This document shows, in pieces, positions 1-8,732 of a stretch of DNA of 64,000 bases. The number at the start of each line of letters is the position of its first letter. Positions within the stretch are counted from its first letter, which is position 1. This DNA comes from MRBY01 sp943371005. GTDB taxonomy: Bacteria > Cyanobacteriota > Cyanobacteriia > Cyanobacteriales > MRBY01. The notes beneath the pieces were generated by a model that worked only from the letters and a program-made list of their open reading frames with translations, made no database searches and was not told the origin of the DNA. Made by a program: the position numbers and the translations under genes. The DNA lies in contig CALRTB020000007.1 in the NCBI GenBank assembly GCA_943371005.1, positions 62,001 through 126,000 of the forward strand. The letters run 5' to 3'.

Positions 1-849
1 CTCCGCATCCTCAGTGCCTATCTGCCTGCAACGACGGGAACAGCAAAAATTGCGGGCTATGATGTTCACACAAAATCCATGGCGGTGCGGCGGCACCTGG
101 GATATCTCCCGGAAAATCCGCCCCTCTATCCCAATATGACCGTGGCTGGCTACCTCAATTTTGTGGCACAACTCAAGGGGGTCAGCGCTGGCGATCGCCC
201 CCACAAAATCCAAGCCGCCCTCACCCAGTGCCAGTTACAACCCAAAGCCAAACATTACATTCGTAACCTGTCTAAGGGCTATCGGCAACGGGTCGGCATT
301 GCTCAGGCGATCGTCCATGATCCCCCGGTGATTATTCTCGATGAGCCCACCGTTGGTTTAGATCCTGCCCAGATGATCGAAGTGCGCCACCTGATTAAAT
401 CTTTAGGCGGCGATCGCACTATTTTGCTATCAACCCATCTCCTCTCAGAAGTTAGCCTCACCTGTGACCGGGTAGTGATGATTAACCAAGGCCACCTCGT
501 CGCCACCGATACCCCCCAGAACCTCCAAAACCATTTCCTGAATTACCACGGCTATGAACTAGAGACCGACGGCGAACTGGCACAAATCCAACGCCTCCTC
601 GATCCCTTAGCGGGCGTCATTCGCATTGAATCTTTAGCACCAACAAATCCCCGCCGTCCTCGCTTTCGACTCACCACTCAAGATAATCCCGAATGGGGCA
701 AAGAAATTGCAAAAATCCTTGTTAACGCGGGGGTGGGTCTCTATGAAATGCAGCGACTGCGCCCCAGCCTTGAGGATGTTTTTTTAGAATTATTGAATGC
801 CGAGGCGAACGATCCCCTGTCTGAACAACTCCATGCTAATGCTGAATAA
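1..849 (+). CDS. ABC transporter ATP-binding protein, GldA-like (5' truncated by window edge)
   Basis: This is the ATPase of an ABC-2 type exporter and hydrolyses ATP to drive the permease encoded next to it. The reading frame is open from base 1 upstream of the first ATG at 79, and the residues there (LRILSAYLP, then AGYDV) match the stretch just after Walker A, so the start and Walker A lie outside the window. Visible motifs are the signature LSKGYRQRVGIAQA, Walker B VIILDEPTVGLDP, and the switch histidine in LLSTHLLSE. The C-terminal ~90 residues form the extra domain seen in gliding/Nos-type ATPases. It overlaps the permease start by 11-17 bp, which implies translational coupling. Confidence 0.9.
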   Translation, partial: LRILSAYLPATTGTAKIAGYDVHTKSMAVRRHLGYLPENPPLYPNMTVAGYLNFVAQLKGVSAGDRPHKIQAALTQCQLQPKAKHYIRNLSKGYRQRVGIAQAIVHDPPVIILDEPTVGLDPAQMIEVRHLIKSLGGDRTILLSTHLLSEVSLTCDRVVMINQGHLVATDTPQNLQNHFLNYHGYELETDGELAQIQRLLDPLAGVIRIESLAPTNPRRPRFRLTTQDNPEWGKEIAKILVNAGVGLYEMQRLRPSLEDVFLELLNAEANDPLSEQLHANAE

Positions 850-1630
850 TATTGTGGCGATTTTTCGTCGGGAATTACAGAGCTACTTCACGGCACCCCT
901 CGCCTACATTTGTGCGACGTTGTTGTGGTTTTTGGGAGGATTTTTTTTCCTGACGCTTCTGATTGGCCCCCAGGGGATTGTCACCTTTGTCTCTACCCAA
1001 GAACAGATGGGCGTTGCTTTACCCCCCATTGATGTAGCGACGGAATTTCTCCAGGCTTTTTGGGGAATTTTGGGTATTTTAGTGTTGTTTCTTTTGCCAT
1101 TACTCTCCATGGGCCTCTATGCCGAAGAACGCAAACAGGGCACCCTAGAACTTTTAGCGACTTCCCCGGTGACGAACTGGGCGGTGGCAGTGGGCAAATT
1201 GTTGGGAGTCGTGACGTTTTTTTCGGTGCTATTCCTACCCATGGTGCTTTGGGAACTGATTGTCTTAGCCAATGCGGCCCCGGCCTTTCCCCTCAGTCTC
1301 TTTCTCTTAGCGCATCTGGGCTTATTGCTACTGGTGGCCGCTATTTTGTCTTTGGGGATGTTTGTGTCGTCTTTAACAGACAGTTCTCTGATTGCGGCAG
1401 TCTTGACCTTTACCCTGGTTCTAATGTTGTGGCTGGTAGATATACTGGGCGATCGCCTGTCGGGGCCGTTGGGCAATGGCCTCAAACACCTCTCTTTACT
1501 GAAACATTACAACAATTTCCTAGAGGGCATCTTCGATAGCAGTAGTCTTGTTTTGCTCCTCAGCTATAGCGTTTTGGGGGTTGTCCTCACGGCCCAATCC
1601 ATTGAAGCTTTGCGCTGGGCACGGCGTTAA
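833..1630 (+). CDS. ABC-2 type permease, GldF-like
   Basis: Membrane subunit of the exporter, predicted in the inner membrane with about six hydrophobic segments. It begins with the typical cytoplasmic FRRELQSYFTAPLAY segment followed by a long hydrophobic stretch, and carries the EERKQGTLELLATSPV motif typical of ABC-2 permeases (GldF/NosY class). The longest frame starts at 797, but that would add a non-conserved 12-residue leader; the ATGs at 833 and 839 fit the family better. It overlaps the ATPase gene by 17 bp and lies 29 bp before the GldG-like gene, so the three are very likely one operon. The substrate is not known. Confidence 0.85.
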   Translation: MLMLNNIVAIFRRELQSYFTAPLAYICATLLWFLGGFFFLTLLIGPQGIVTFVSTQEQMGVALPPIDVATEFLQAFWGILGILVLFLLPLLSMGLYAEERKQGTLELLATSPVTNWAVAVGKLLGVVTFFSVLFLPMVLWELIVLANAAPAFPLSLFLLAHLGLLLLVAAILSLGMFVSSLTDSSLIAAVLTFTLVLMLWLVDILGDRLSGPLGNGLKHLSLLKHYNNFLEGIFDSSSLVLLLSYSVLGVVLTAQSIEALRWARR

Positions 1631-1659
1631 TGGTTTCTTGATATTTTCAACAGAGCACA

Positions 1660-3201
1660 ATGTTTCCACAGCAACGGTTTTCACGATATTTCATCTGGTT
1701 GGGACTGGCCCTGGTGGTCGCGGGCGCTGTCGTCCTGGGGGCTACGGGAGAAAGCTTCGCCTATGGCTTGATTTTTGTTGGCTTATTGCTGTTGGGTTGG
1801 GGGATCAGAAATTTTTCGGGTCTGGGAATGGGGCTGCAACAGTTCTGGAGTAGGCGATCTACCCGGATGGGCACAAATGGGATTGTGGGGGCGATCGCCA
1901 TTTTGCTTATTTTCTGTTTGACCAACTTTTTAGCCGTCCAGCTCCCCCTCCGCATTGATCTCACCGAAAACCAAATCCACACCCTCTCTAGCCAAACCCA
2001 AGGGGTACTCCAGAACCTTTCTCAACCCTTGACCCTGTGGCTTTTTCAGGAAACGGATGATGCTAATTTAAAACCTTTTTTAGATAATTATCGACGGCTT
2101 AACCCCAATAATTTTCGCTATGTTTTTGTTGATCCAGACCGTAATCTTGAGGCGGTACAACGGTTCCAAGTCGAGAGTCGCGGCGAAGTTCACCTTGAAT
2201 ATGGCGATAAAACCCAACTGCTTAAAATTTTGGCCCAGGGGGAACCCCTCACAGAAAGTCAACTGACCAATGGCATTCTGCAAATCCAAGGCGATCGCCA
2301 ACCCCGTTTATATATCCTCCAAGGCCACGGTGAACCGCCCCTCGACCAAATCCCAGGGGGGCTGGGGCAAATGACCCAACTGTTGACCACCCAAGGTTAT
2401 GCCGTCTCGCCTCTGAATCTCACCCAAATCCCCGCAGTGCCTCCAGACGCCGATCTGATTGCCGTGATTGGCCCCCAAACGCCATTTCTCCCAGGGGAAG
2501 TCACCCTCTTAGAAACCGCCCTCGCCAATAACCATGGTCTCCTTCTTCTCTTTGATCCCCAAACAGATCCCCAGCTAAACTCACTCCTGGATAAGTGGGG
2601 CCTCAGCCTCGACCAACGGCTTATCCTCGACCAAGTGAACCGGGCTGACTTCCTCGGTTTAGGGCAAACGACCCTCGTCCTCGATCAATACGGCGACCAC
2701 CCCATCACCACTGCTCTTGCTGGCCAGAATTCCATTTATCAAGCGGTGCGCCCCATCTCCATCGACACAAAAGAGGCGATCGCCGCCACCGCAATTCTCA
2801 GTACCGATGATCAAACCTGGGCCGAAAGCCAGCCCGAAATTGCGAATCCCACCTTTGACCCCCCAGGCGATCGCCCCGGCCCCCTCAGCTTTGGCTGGGC
2901 CCTAGAAAAAATAAATCCCCAAGCTACAATGGAGGCAACCCGCCTTGTGGCAATCGGTAACACGACCTTCGTGACCAATGGTTGGCTAGAACAATACCGA
3001 AACAGCGACCTCTTGCTCAATACCGTCAATTGGCTAGCCCAGACGGAAGAAGCGCCCCTCGCAATCCAACCGAGAACGCCCCAAGAGCGACGTTTAAACC
3101 TCCGTCGTTGGCAAATTGCGACCCTTGCTTGGCTTGGCCCTATCCTATTGCCCATTGGTGGTTTAGGCGGCGCAATCTTTTGCCTTTGGCGACGCCGTTA
3201 G
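1660..3201 (+). CDS. GldG-like ABC transport auxiliary membrane protein
   Basis: 513 residues. Three hydrophobic segments near the N-terminus (about residues 8-28, 31-50 and 72-95) are followed by a large non-cytoplasmic domain that begins LRIDLTENQIHTLSSQTQ, the hallmark of the GldG/ABC_transp_aux family, and a C-terminal membrane anchor ending in WRRR. In Bacteroidetes GldG works with GldA and GldF in gliding; in cyanobacteria and other bacteria the same three-gene set occurs without a proven role. It follows the permease by 29 bp and the next gene, gpmI, is 157 bp away with its own upstream region. The function here is inferred only from family and gene order. Confidence 0.8.
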   Translation: MFPQQRFSRYFIWLGLALVVAGAVVLGATGESFAYGLIFVGLLLLGWGIRNFSGLGMGLQQFWSRRSTRMGTNGIVGAIAILLIFCLTNFLAVQLPLRIDLTENQIHTLSSQTQGVLQNLSQPLTLWLFQETDDANLKPFLDNYRRLNPNNFRYVFVDPDRNLEAVQRFQVESRGEVHLEYGDKTQLLKILAQGEPLTESQLTNGILQIQGDRQPRLYILQGHGEPPLDQIPGGLGQMTQLLTTQGYAVSPLNLTQIPAVPPDADLIAVIGPQTPFLPGEVTLLETALANNHGLLLLFDPQTDPQLNSLLDKWGLSLDQRLILDQVNRADFLGLGQTTLVLDQYGDHPITTALAGQNSIYQAVRPISIDTKEAIAATAILSTDDQTWAESQPEIANPTFDPPGDRPGPLSFGWALEKINPQATMEATRLVAIGNTTFVTNGWLEQYRNSDLLLNTVNWLAQTEEAPLAIQPRTPQERRLNLRRWQIATLAWLGPILLPIGGLGGAIFCLWRRR

Positions 3202-3358
3202 AGAAATATGTGAGATGACTGATAAATTTAAGTAAACTTTGAGAAAACAACATTAAAATATCATTAATTTTTGGGAATGATAGTCTAAATTACAGAAAGT
3301 GATATTATCGATTTGCATTCCCCCGTACAGACACCCACAATAGAGGAAAGAATTCATC

Positions 3359-4936
3359 ATGGCGAACGCACCTGTATCCCCAGTGGTGCTCGTAATCTTA
3401 GATGGCTGGGGCTACCGTCAAGAAGCTAACGCAAATGCCATTGCCGCGGCCAATACACCAAATGTCGATGCCTTTTTCGCTACATACCCTTCGACATTAA
3501 TCCACACCTCTGGAAAAAGGGTGGGGCTGCCAGACGGCCAAATGGGGAATTCTGAAGTCGGTCACTTAAATCTTGGGGCAGGACGTGTCGTCCCCCAGGA
3601 ACTGGTACGTATTTCCGATGCCATTGAAGATGGCTCCTTTCTCCGCAATGACGTCCTCGTTAAAGTTTGCCGAGAAACGCGCCAAGCCGGAAAAAAATTG
3701 CACCTCATTGGCCTTTGTTCAGACGGTGGTGTCCATTCTCATATCAACCACCTCCTTGGTTTATTAGATCTAGCCAAGGTTAACGGCATCGCTGATGTGC
3801 ATATCCATGCCATTACCGACGGGCGCGACACCAATACCACCGAAGGCATTAATTATCTCCAACAAATCCAAGCCCACATCGATAAGTTCGGGGTCGGCTC
3901 GATCTCGACGATCAGTGGCCGCTATTTCGCCATGGATCGCGATCGCCGCTGGGACCGCGTCAAGCAAGCCTACGACGTGATGACCCAAAACGAGAATTTC
4001 GACCAACGTTCTTTTGCAGAGATTCTCCAAGACCACTACGACAACGGCGTGACCGACGAATTCATCCCGCCTGTGCGCCTCAAGGAAGGAGCCATTGAAC
4101 CAGGCGATGGTGTCATTTTCTACAACTTCCGACCCGACCGCGCCCGACAACTTTCCTATGCCCTAGTAGACAAAAACTTCCAAGGGTTTGAACGGGAATT
4201 AATTCCGGATCTTAATTTCGTCACCTTTACCCAATACGATGCCAATCTTCCTGTGCAAGTCGCCTTTGCGCCCCAAAATCTGACGAAAATCCTTGGGGAA
4301 GTGATCGCGGACAATGGTCTAAAGCAATTCCGCACCGCAGAAACCGAAAAATATCCCCATGTTACTTATTTCTTTAATGGTGGTTTAGAGGTTGCCTTCG
4401 AAGGAGAAGACCGAGAACTGATCTCTAGCCCCCAGGTTGCCACCTACGACCAAAAGCCAGAAATGTCTGCCGAGGCAGTGACGGATGCGGCTTGCCGAGC
4501 CATTGAAAAAGGTATTTATAGCCTGGTGGTGATTAACTACGCAAACCCCGATATGGTCGGCCACACCGGAAAACTTGAAGCAGCAGTCCAAGCCATTGAA
4601 ACAGTTGATAATTGTTTGGGCCGTTTAGTGGCAACCATCGGCAAAATGGGCGGCACCACATTAATTACTGCTGATCACGGCAATGCTGAATATATGGCCG
4701 ATGAAAAAGGTAAATCTTGGACAGCACACACAACCAACCCTGTACCTTTTATCCTGATTGAAGGGGAGCGCCGTAAGGTGGTGGGCCATGGTGGTGATGT
4801 GGTGTTGCGGGAAAATGGCTGTTTAGCAGATGTCGCGCCGACCATCCTTGATATTCTTGGCATTGACAAACCGCAAGAAATGACGGGCCAATCTCTCATT
4901 GCCCCGGCTCCCTATGCCGTGACCCGACGTCGATAA
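3359..4936 (+). CDS. gpmI: 2,3-bisphosphoglycerate-independent phosphoglycerate mutase
   Basis: Interconverts 3- and 2-phosphoglycerate in glycolysis, using two manganese ions and a phosphoserine intermediate; cytosolic. 525 residues, the usual length. The N-terminus has VLVILDGWGYR (metal-binding Asp) and GNSEVGHLNLGAGR, which contains the catalytic serine; further metal ligands are visible in TDGRDT, NYANPDMVGHTG and TADHGNAE. The ATG at 3359 is preceded by a purine-rich GAGGAAAG at good spacing. Downstream secG follows after 59 bp on the same strand, an arrangement I believe is common in cyanobacteria, so co-transcription is plausible. Confidence 0.97.
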   Translation: MANAPVSPVVLVILDGWGYRQEANANAIAAANTPNVDAFFATYPSTLIHTSGKRVGLPDGQMGNSEVGHLNLGAGRVVPQELVRISDAIEDGSFLRNDVLVKVCRETRQAGKKLHLIGLCSDGGVHSHINHLLGLLDLAKVNGIADVHIHAITDGRDTNTTEGINYLQQIQAHIDKFGVGSISTISGRYFAMDRDRRWDRVKQAYDVMTQNENFDQRSFAEILQDHYDNGVTDEFIPPVRLKEGAIEPGDGVIFYNFRPDRARQLSYALVDKNFQGFERELIPDLNFVTFTQYDANLPVQVAFAPQNLTKILGEVIADNGLKQFRTAETEKYPHVTYFFNGGLEVAFEGEDRELISSPQVATYDQKPEMSAEAVTDAACRAIEKGIYSLVVINYANPDMVGHTGKLEAAVQAIETVDNCLGRLVATIGKMGGTTLITADHGNAEYMADEKGKSWTAHTTNPVPFILIEGERRKVVGHGGDVVLRENGCLADVAPTILDILGIDKPQEMTGQSLIAPAPYAVTRRR

Positions 4937-4995
4937 ATCGGTTATCCTAAAGTTTCCCCGCTGAAATCAAACATTTATTCGTTCGTCATTGATCT

Positions 4996-5238
4996 ATGTT
5001 GGAATCTATTTTGCAAATTGTGTGGATGGTCTCCGCCGTTGGCCTTATTCTGCTGGTCTTACTCCATAGCCCTAAGGGAGATGGCTTAGGGGGAATCGGT
5101 GGTCAGGCGCAGATGTTTACCAGTACCAAAAGTGCCGAAACAGCTCTCAACCGTGCCACTTGGATTTTGTGTATTACCTTTATGAGCTTAACGGTAATCC
5201 TGAGTGCGGGTTGGTTAACGCCAGTCGTTGGTCAGTAG
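4996..5238 (+). CDS. secG: Preprotein translocase subunit SecG
   Basis: Small integral subunit of the SecYEG channel that assists protein export across the cytoplasmic or thylakoid membrane. 80 residues with two hydrophobic segments (about 4-24 and 52-74) joined by the conserved cytoplasmic loop LLHSPKGDGLGG followed by QMFTSTKSAE. Length and motif are standard. It lies 59 bp after gpmI and its stop codon overlaps the probable start of the next gene by 11 bp. Confidence 0.93.
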   Translation: MLESILQIVWMVSAVGLILLVLLHSPKGDGLGGIGGQAQMFTSTKSAETALNRATWILCITFMSLTVILSAGWLTPVVGQ

Positions 5239-6079
5239 GATTCTTTTGGCTGGGTTAGACGGTATTTTTCGTACTTGGCGGCGTCATCCTTGGGGGTGGC
5301 GTTTTTGGTTTGGTCTCCTTGGGGGTCTAGCGATCGCCTTGGGACTCCAGTGGGGCAGCTATGGTTTAGGCCCAGAATTGCTCACACGTTTACCCCAAGC
5401 CCAGACCCATCCTCTGCCAGAAATGCTCCAAGGGACTCCAGGCCCGATGATTGGGGCAGATTACTTCGAGGCAGTCACGCCTTCCCCCTTGGGCCATCTG
5501 ATCTGGTCGGAGTTTCCGGTGAACGTTTACGTGGCTCCCCTTGACCCCGCTACCAGTCCTGCGGCCCAACAACGTCAGCAACAATGGCAACGGGCCACCA
5601 TCGCGGCGATCGCCCAATGGCAAACCTATCTACCGTTGTTAATTGCAGAGACAGCGGATACCGCCGATATCGTGATTCAGCGCCAAGCCCCGCCAGCCCA
5701 AAGGGAGATCGACCCAGAAACAGGCAAAATTCGCTATTCTTTGGGCCGCAATGCCGAAACCCGCTACGAATTTTACATCGACGACCGAAACATTCTCCGC
5801 CACCGCATGACCATTCTGCTGAATGATCACCAAGGGGCGATCGCCACCCAAAATACCGCTTGTCATGAATTGGGCCACGCCCTTGGTATTTGGGGTCATA
5901 GCTCCAATGCTGAAGATGCACTTTTTCCAAAGCAAATGGGTACCCAAGCAAGTATCTCCGCTGCTGATATCAATACCCTCCGTAAAATCTACCAACAACC
6001 AACCCGTTTAGGCTGGCCAATGCCCCCTTTAGCCCATAAAAAAACCACTGATCCCCAGAGCCTTAAAGAAGGTCAATAA
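5228..6079 (+). CDS. Membrane-anchored matrixin-like zinc metalloprotease
   Basis: About 283 residues. A hydrophobic segment at roughly 26-48 anchors or exports the protein, and the zinc motif HELGHALGIWGH (about residues 213-224) fits the metzincin HExxHxxGxxH pattern. In matrixins a methionine follows in the Met-turn; here the matching stretch reads DALFP, so leucine seems to sit in its place, with a Met eight residues further on. The proposed start is TTG at 5228, overlapping secG; another TTG at about 5246 is possible and no Shine-Dalgarno decides. Substrate unknown. The tight link to secG suggests co-expression with the export machinery but proves nothing about function. Confidence 0.75.
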   Translation: MVSRILLAGLDGIFRTWRRHPWGWRFWFGLLGGLAIALGLQWGSYGLGPELLTRLPQAQTHPLPEMLQGTPGPMIGADYFEAVTPSPLGHLIWSEFPVNVYVAPLDPATSPAAQQRQQQWQRATIAAIAQWQTYLPLLIAETADTADIVIQRQAPPAQREIDPETGKIRYSLGRNAETRYEFYIDDRNILRHRMTILLNDHQGAIATQNTACHELGHALGIWGHSSNAEDALFPKQMGTQASISAADINTLRKIYQQPTRLGWPMPPLAHKKTTDPQSLKEGQ

Positions 6080-6178
6080 TTTTCTTTTGTGAAGTATTAT
6101 GAAGCCTTTTTCTGACTTTACAGTAGGCAGATGCCTATCCTATAGTTAAAGGCTAGAGTAAATTTTGAGGCAATCTAC

Positions 6179-7222
6179 ATGGCAAAGAAGAAACGTAAGA
6201 CCACTGGCAAAAATGCTGTTACCCTATCCCTTACGTCCCAAGCCATCGATCGCCTTGCAGAAATGGCTCAAAAATCTGGCTTTTCCCGGTCTGCCTTTGT
6301 CGAAAACCTAATGGCGGGCACTGTCGCAATCACCGCACCGGAAGCAGAAAAAAAACTCTTGGTGTCCGTTGAAAAAGAGACCGAAGACACCACAAAAGTT
6401 CAAGTAGATTTAGCTGAAACCCCTGCTGCCGAGACCGCACCAACGACCCCTAGCCCTGACGCAGAATTAGCAGCAAAAATTGCTTCCCAAGCTAAGATTA
6501 TTGCTGATTTAGAAGCAAAATTAGCAGAGGCTTCTCCTTCCCTTAAACGGCCAGTGACTCGTCCCAATACCGCCGAAAAATCGACTTCGACAACGACCGA
6601 TCAATCCCAGCAAATTGCGACCCTTGAAAAGCAAATTGCTGATCAAAAAAATCAGATTCAAGCCTTAACGAAACAACTAAACGAATCAGAAAAAAATCTC
6701 GGTTCAAGCAACGAAAAAAACAAGGCATTACAACAAGAAATTGACCAAGTAAAGGCCAAGTTTGAAAAAATTCAAGGGGAGAACAAAACCCTTGTCCAAA
6801 CCCTTGAATCTCAGAAAGCAGAGATCGCTCAACTGCAGCAAAAGGGATTAGCCGCAGAAAAAACCCAAGCCGAACAGACCCAACTCCAGGAACGCCTCAC
6901 GGCCCTGCAACAAGAAACAGAAACACTCCAACAGCAACTCCAGACCGCTACTACTACTGAGGCAACTTTACAAAACCAAATTACCCAACAGCGCCAGGCG
7001 ATCACTCAACTTGAACAGGCTCTACAGTCTAGTCGAGCACAAATCGCAGCCCAAGCTGACCAAGCCCAGGCGATCGCCACCCTGAAACAAGCCCATGCGG
7101 ATTTGCAGCAACAATACAAATTGCAAGGCGATCGCCTCCGAGCCTTAGAAGCCCAGACCCACCAAGCAACAGGGGTTGCCAGCATCGGTGAATTTTATCT
7201 GAATCGTTGGCGTAAATACTAG
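6179..7222 (+). CDS. Coiled-coil protein with N-terminal ribbon-helix-helix-like segment
   Basis: 347 residues of unknown function. After a lysine-rich start, residues 14-50 (VTLSLTSQAIDRLAEMAQKS, then GFSRSAFVENLM) look like a CopG-type ribbon-helix-helix DNA-binding fold. A proline/alanine-rich linker follows, then about 200 residues of uninterrupted heptad-like Gln/Glu/Leu/Lys sequence, a long coiled coil, and a short conserved-looking tail GVASIGEFYLNRWRKY. It is monocistronic: about 100 bp separate it from the upstream gene, and a strong intrinsic terminator follows. A DNA-organising or filament role is possible but is only a guess. Confidence 0.7.
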   Translation: MAKKKRKTTGKNAVTLSLTSQAIDRLAEMAQKSGFSRSAFVENLMAGTVAITAPEAEKKLLVSVEKETEDTTKVQVDLAETPAAETAPTTPSPDAELAAKIASQAKIIADLEAKLAEASPSLKRPVTRPNTAEKSTSTTTDQSQQIATLEKQIADQKNQIQALTKQLNESEKNLGSSNEKNKALQQEIDQVKAKFEKIQGENKTLVQTLESQKAEIAQLQQKGLAAEKTQAEQTQLQERLTALQQETETLQQQLQTATTTEATLQNQITQQRQAITQLEQALQSSRAQIAAQADQAQAIATLKQAHADLQQQYKLQGDRLRALEAQTHQATGVASIGEFYLNRWRKY

Positions 7223-7262
7223 AAGGCGAATTTTTTGCCCTTAGCTAGTCTCAAAATTTCAG

Positions 7263-7299
7263 TTCCCAGTGGATTCAACAATCTGTTGGGAATCTTTTT
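7263..7299 (+). terminator. Intrinsic terminator after the coiled-coil gene
   Basis: A 13-bp stem (7263-7275 with 7280-7292, including a few G-T pairs) closed by the tetraloop CAAC and followed by TCTTTTT. It lies 41 bp after the stop codon of the upstream plus-strand gene. Confidence 0.85.
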
Positions 7300-7396
7300 G
7301 GCTGTTTGGGATGGGCTAATGATGACTTTTACAAAATGAATGGCGCAAAACTACTCAATTTTAATCCTGGGAAACAGTCTTGATTTTCCAACTAAA

Positions 7397-7468
7397 AGCG
7401 GATGATCGGACTCGAACCGACGACATTCAGCTTGGGAAGCTGACGTTCTACCACTGAACTACACCCGC
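7397..7468 (-). tRNA. tRNA-Gly (anticodon CCC)
   Basis: Read on the minus strand, a 72-base cloverleaf can be drawn: acceptor GCGGGTG pairs with CATCCGC, the D-arm is GTTC..GAAC with GTGGTA in the loop, the anticodon stem is TCAGC/GCTGA around loop TTCCCAA (anticodon CCC), and the T-arm holds GTTCGAGTC. CCA is not encoded. Its first 21 bases overlap the 3' end of the acyl-CoA dehydrogenase gene on the same strand. Confidence 0.95.
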
Positions 7469-8548
7469 GTAATTCGATTTAACAGTATATCCTGAAGTTT
7501 TTCCTGGTAGCAAGCTTTTGACCATGGCGGCGCGAATCGTTTGGGTTTGACCAAAGACGCTGTACATCATTGCCTCGCGATAGAAACGTTGGGCCGGACT
7601 GGTGAGTAGATTCCCGGCTCCCCCTGACCAATGAAGGGCAATTTGGGCAAAAGTTTGGGCCGTTTGGATCGCGCTGAGACGTAACGTCAGTTTGGTTTGG
7701 AAACTTTCTTTTTGGGGTTTCTCAATGGCACTAAACAACTGATCATGGAGTGCCTGCCAGTGGTCTTCTAGGGCTGTTAAATCATCAAATTCAGTCGTCG
7801 CTAACCAATTAAGCACACCCCGGGCGCAACCGAGCGCAAAAAAGCCATGGTGCAGAACCTGTTGGCGATCGCCTTTGTGGATCGTTCCAGAAGGCTGAAT
7901 CACGAGAATATCGGCAGCGGGAACCAACCAATTTTGCAGTTTGACCGTCACTGTCTGGCTCACCCCCATCGCAGCGAGAGGAAGAGGTTGACTACAAAAA
8001 ATTTCTCCCTGCTCTGATGGCTGTGATGTTTCGAGGGGAATCAGGCCATACAATTCTGAGCCGTCGGGTAATGTAGCCCCGGCGATCGCCCGTTGAAAAA
8101 AACCATAGCCCGTCACCCAAGGGATGGTTCCCGTTAAGCAATAACTATCACCCTGGGGGATCGCCCGTACCGCAGGCTTGCCCCGCCGCCGGAGATGGGA
8201 AAAACCCACACCGATGTGCACCTCTCCCCTGGCCATTTGGGGTAATAACCGCTGCTGGTCAGAGTTACCGAACCGGGCAATACGACTGGCCGCACTCTGG
8301 TGTTGGGTTTGGAGGAAAGCCAAGGCTCCCGAAGCTGCCGCCATTGCCACCGTGGCTTGGTAATATTCAATGGCGCTCAACCCAGAACCCCCTAAATTTT
8401 CGGGCACCCGGAGCGCGAGGAGATGGCGATCGCCTAGACCACCAAGGGCCTGACTGAGAGCAACAGGATCTTGATCCAGCTTTTCTGCCTGGGGTGCAAT
8501 CGACAAACGGAGATATTCTGCTAAATTTTCCCAGACAAACTGACGCAT
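7448..8548 (-). CDS. Acyl-CoA dehydrogenase family protein
   Basis: 366 residues, flavoprotein of the acyl-CoA dehydrogenase fold; the exact substrate cannot be read from sequence. The N-terminal helical part contains LRVPENLGGSGLSAIEYYQ, the middle beta domain YCLTGTIPWVTGYGFF, and the C-terminal helical domain ends with FYREAMMYSVFGQTQTIRAAM, the usual FAD/dimer region. Cyanobacteria generally lack full beta-oxidation, so a biosynthetic or tailoring role is possible. The last eight codons (NYAGVVQW) and the TAG stop are encoded partly inside the downstream tRNA-Gly gene on the same strand. It is divergent from the ParA gene across 184 bp. Confidence 0.85.
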   Translation of the reverse strand: MRQFVWENLAEYLRLSIAPQAEKLDQDPVALSQALGGLGDRHLLALRVPENLGGSGLSAIEYYQATVAMAAASGALAFLQTQHQSAASRIARFGNSDQQRLLPQMARGEVHIGVGFSHLRRRGKPAVRAIPQGDSYCLTGTIPWVTGYGFFQRAIAGATLPDGSELYGLIPLETSQPSEQGEIFCSQPLPLAAMGVSQTVTVKLQNWLVPAADILVIQPSGTIHKGDRQQVLHHGFFALGCARGVLNWLATTEFDDLTALEDHWQALHDQLFSAIEKPQKESFQTKLTLRLSAIQTAQTFAQIALHWSGGAGNLLTSPAQRFYREAMMYSVFGQTQTIRAAMVKSLLPGKTSGYTVKSNYAGVVQW

Positions 8549-8732
8549 CGGTGAAAAATGATTTAACCCTATTTTTTTACGGAGTCCCTGACCATTAGCA
8601 TCCTCAATTTTGCGGTTGCCCTAATTCCCAAAGGAAACTAGAAGATGGCGGTACAATAACTAAAAATCTTAACCTAACACCCTTAACTTCCCCGTCAATC
8701 CACTCACCCAACCACCTATTTCCCAGGTTCCT

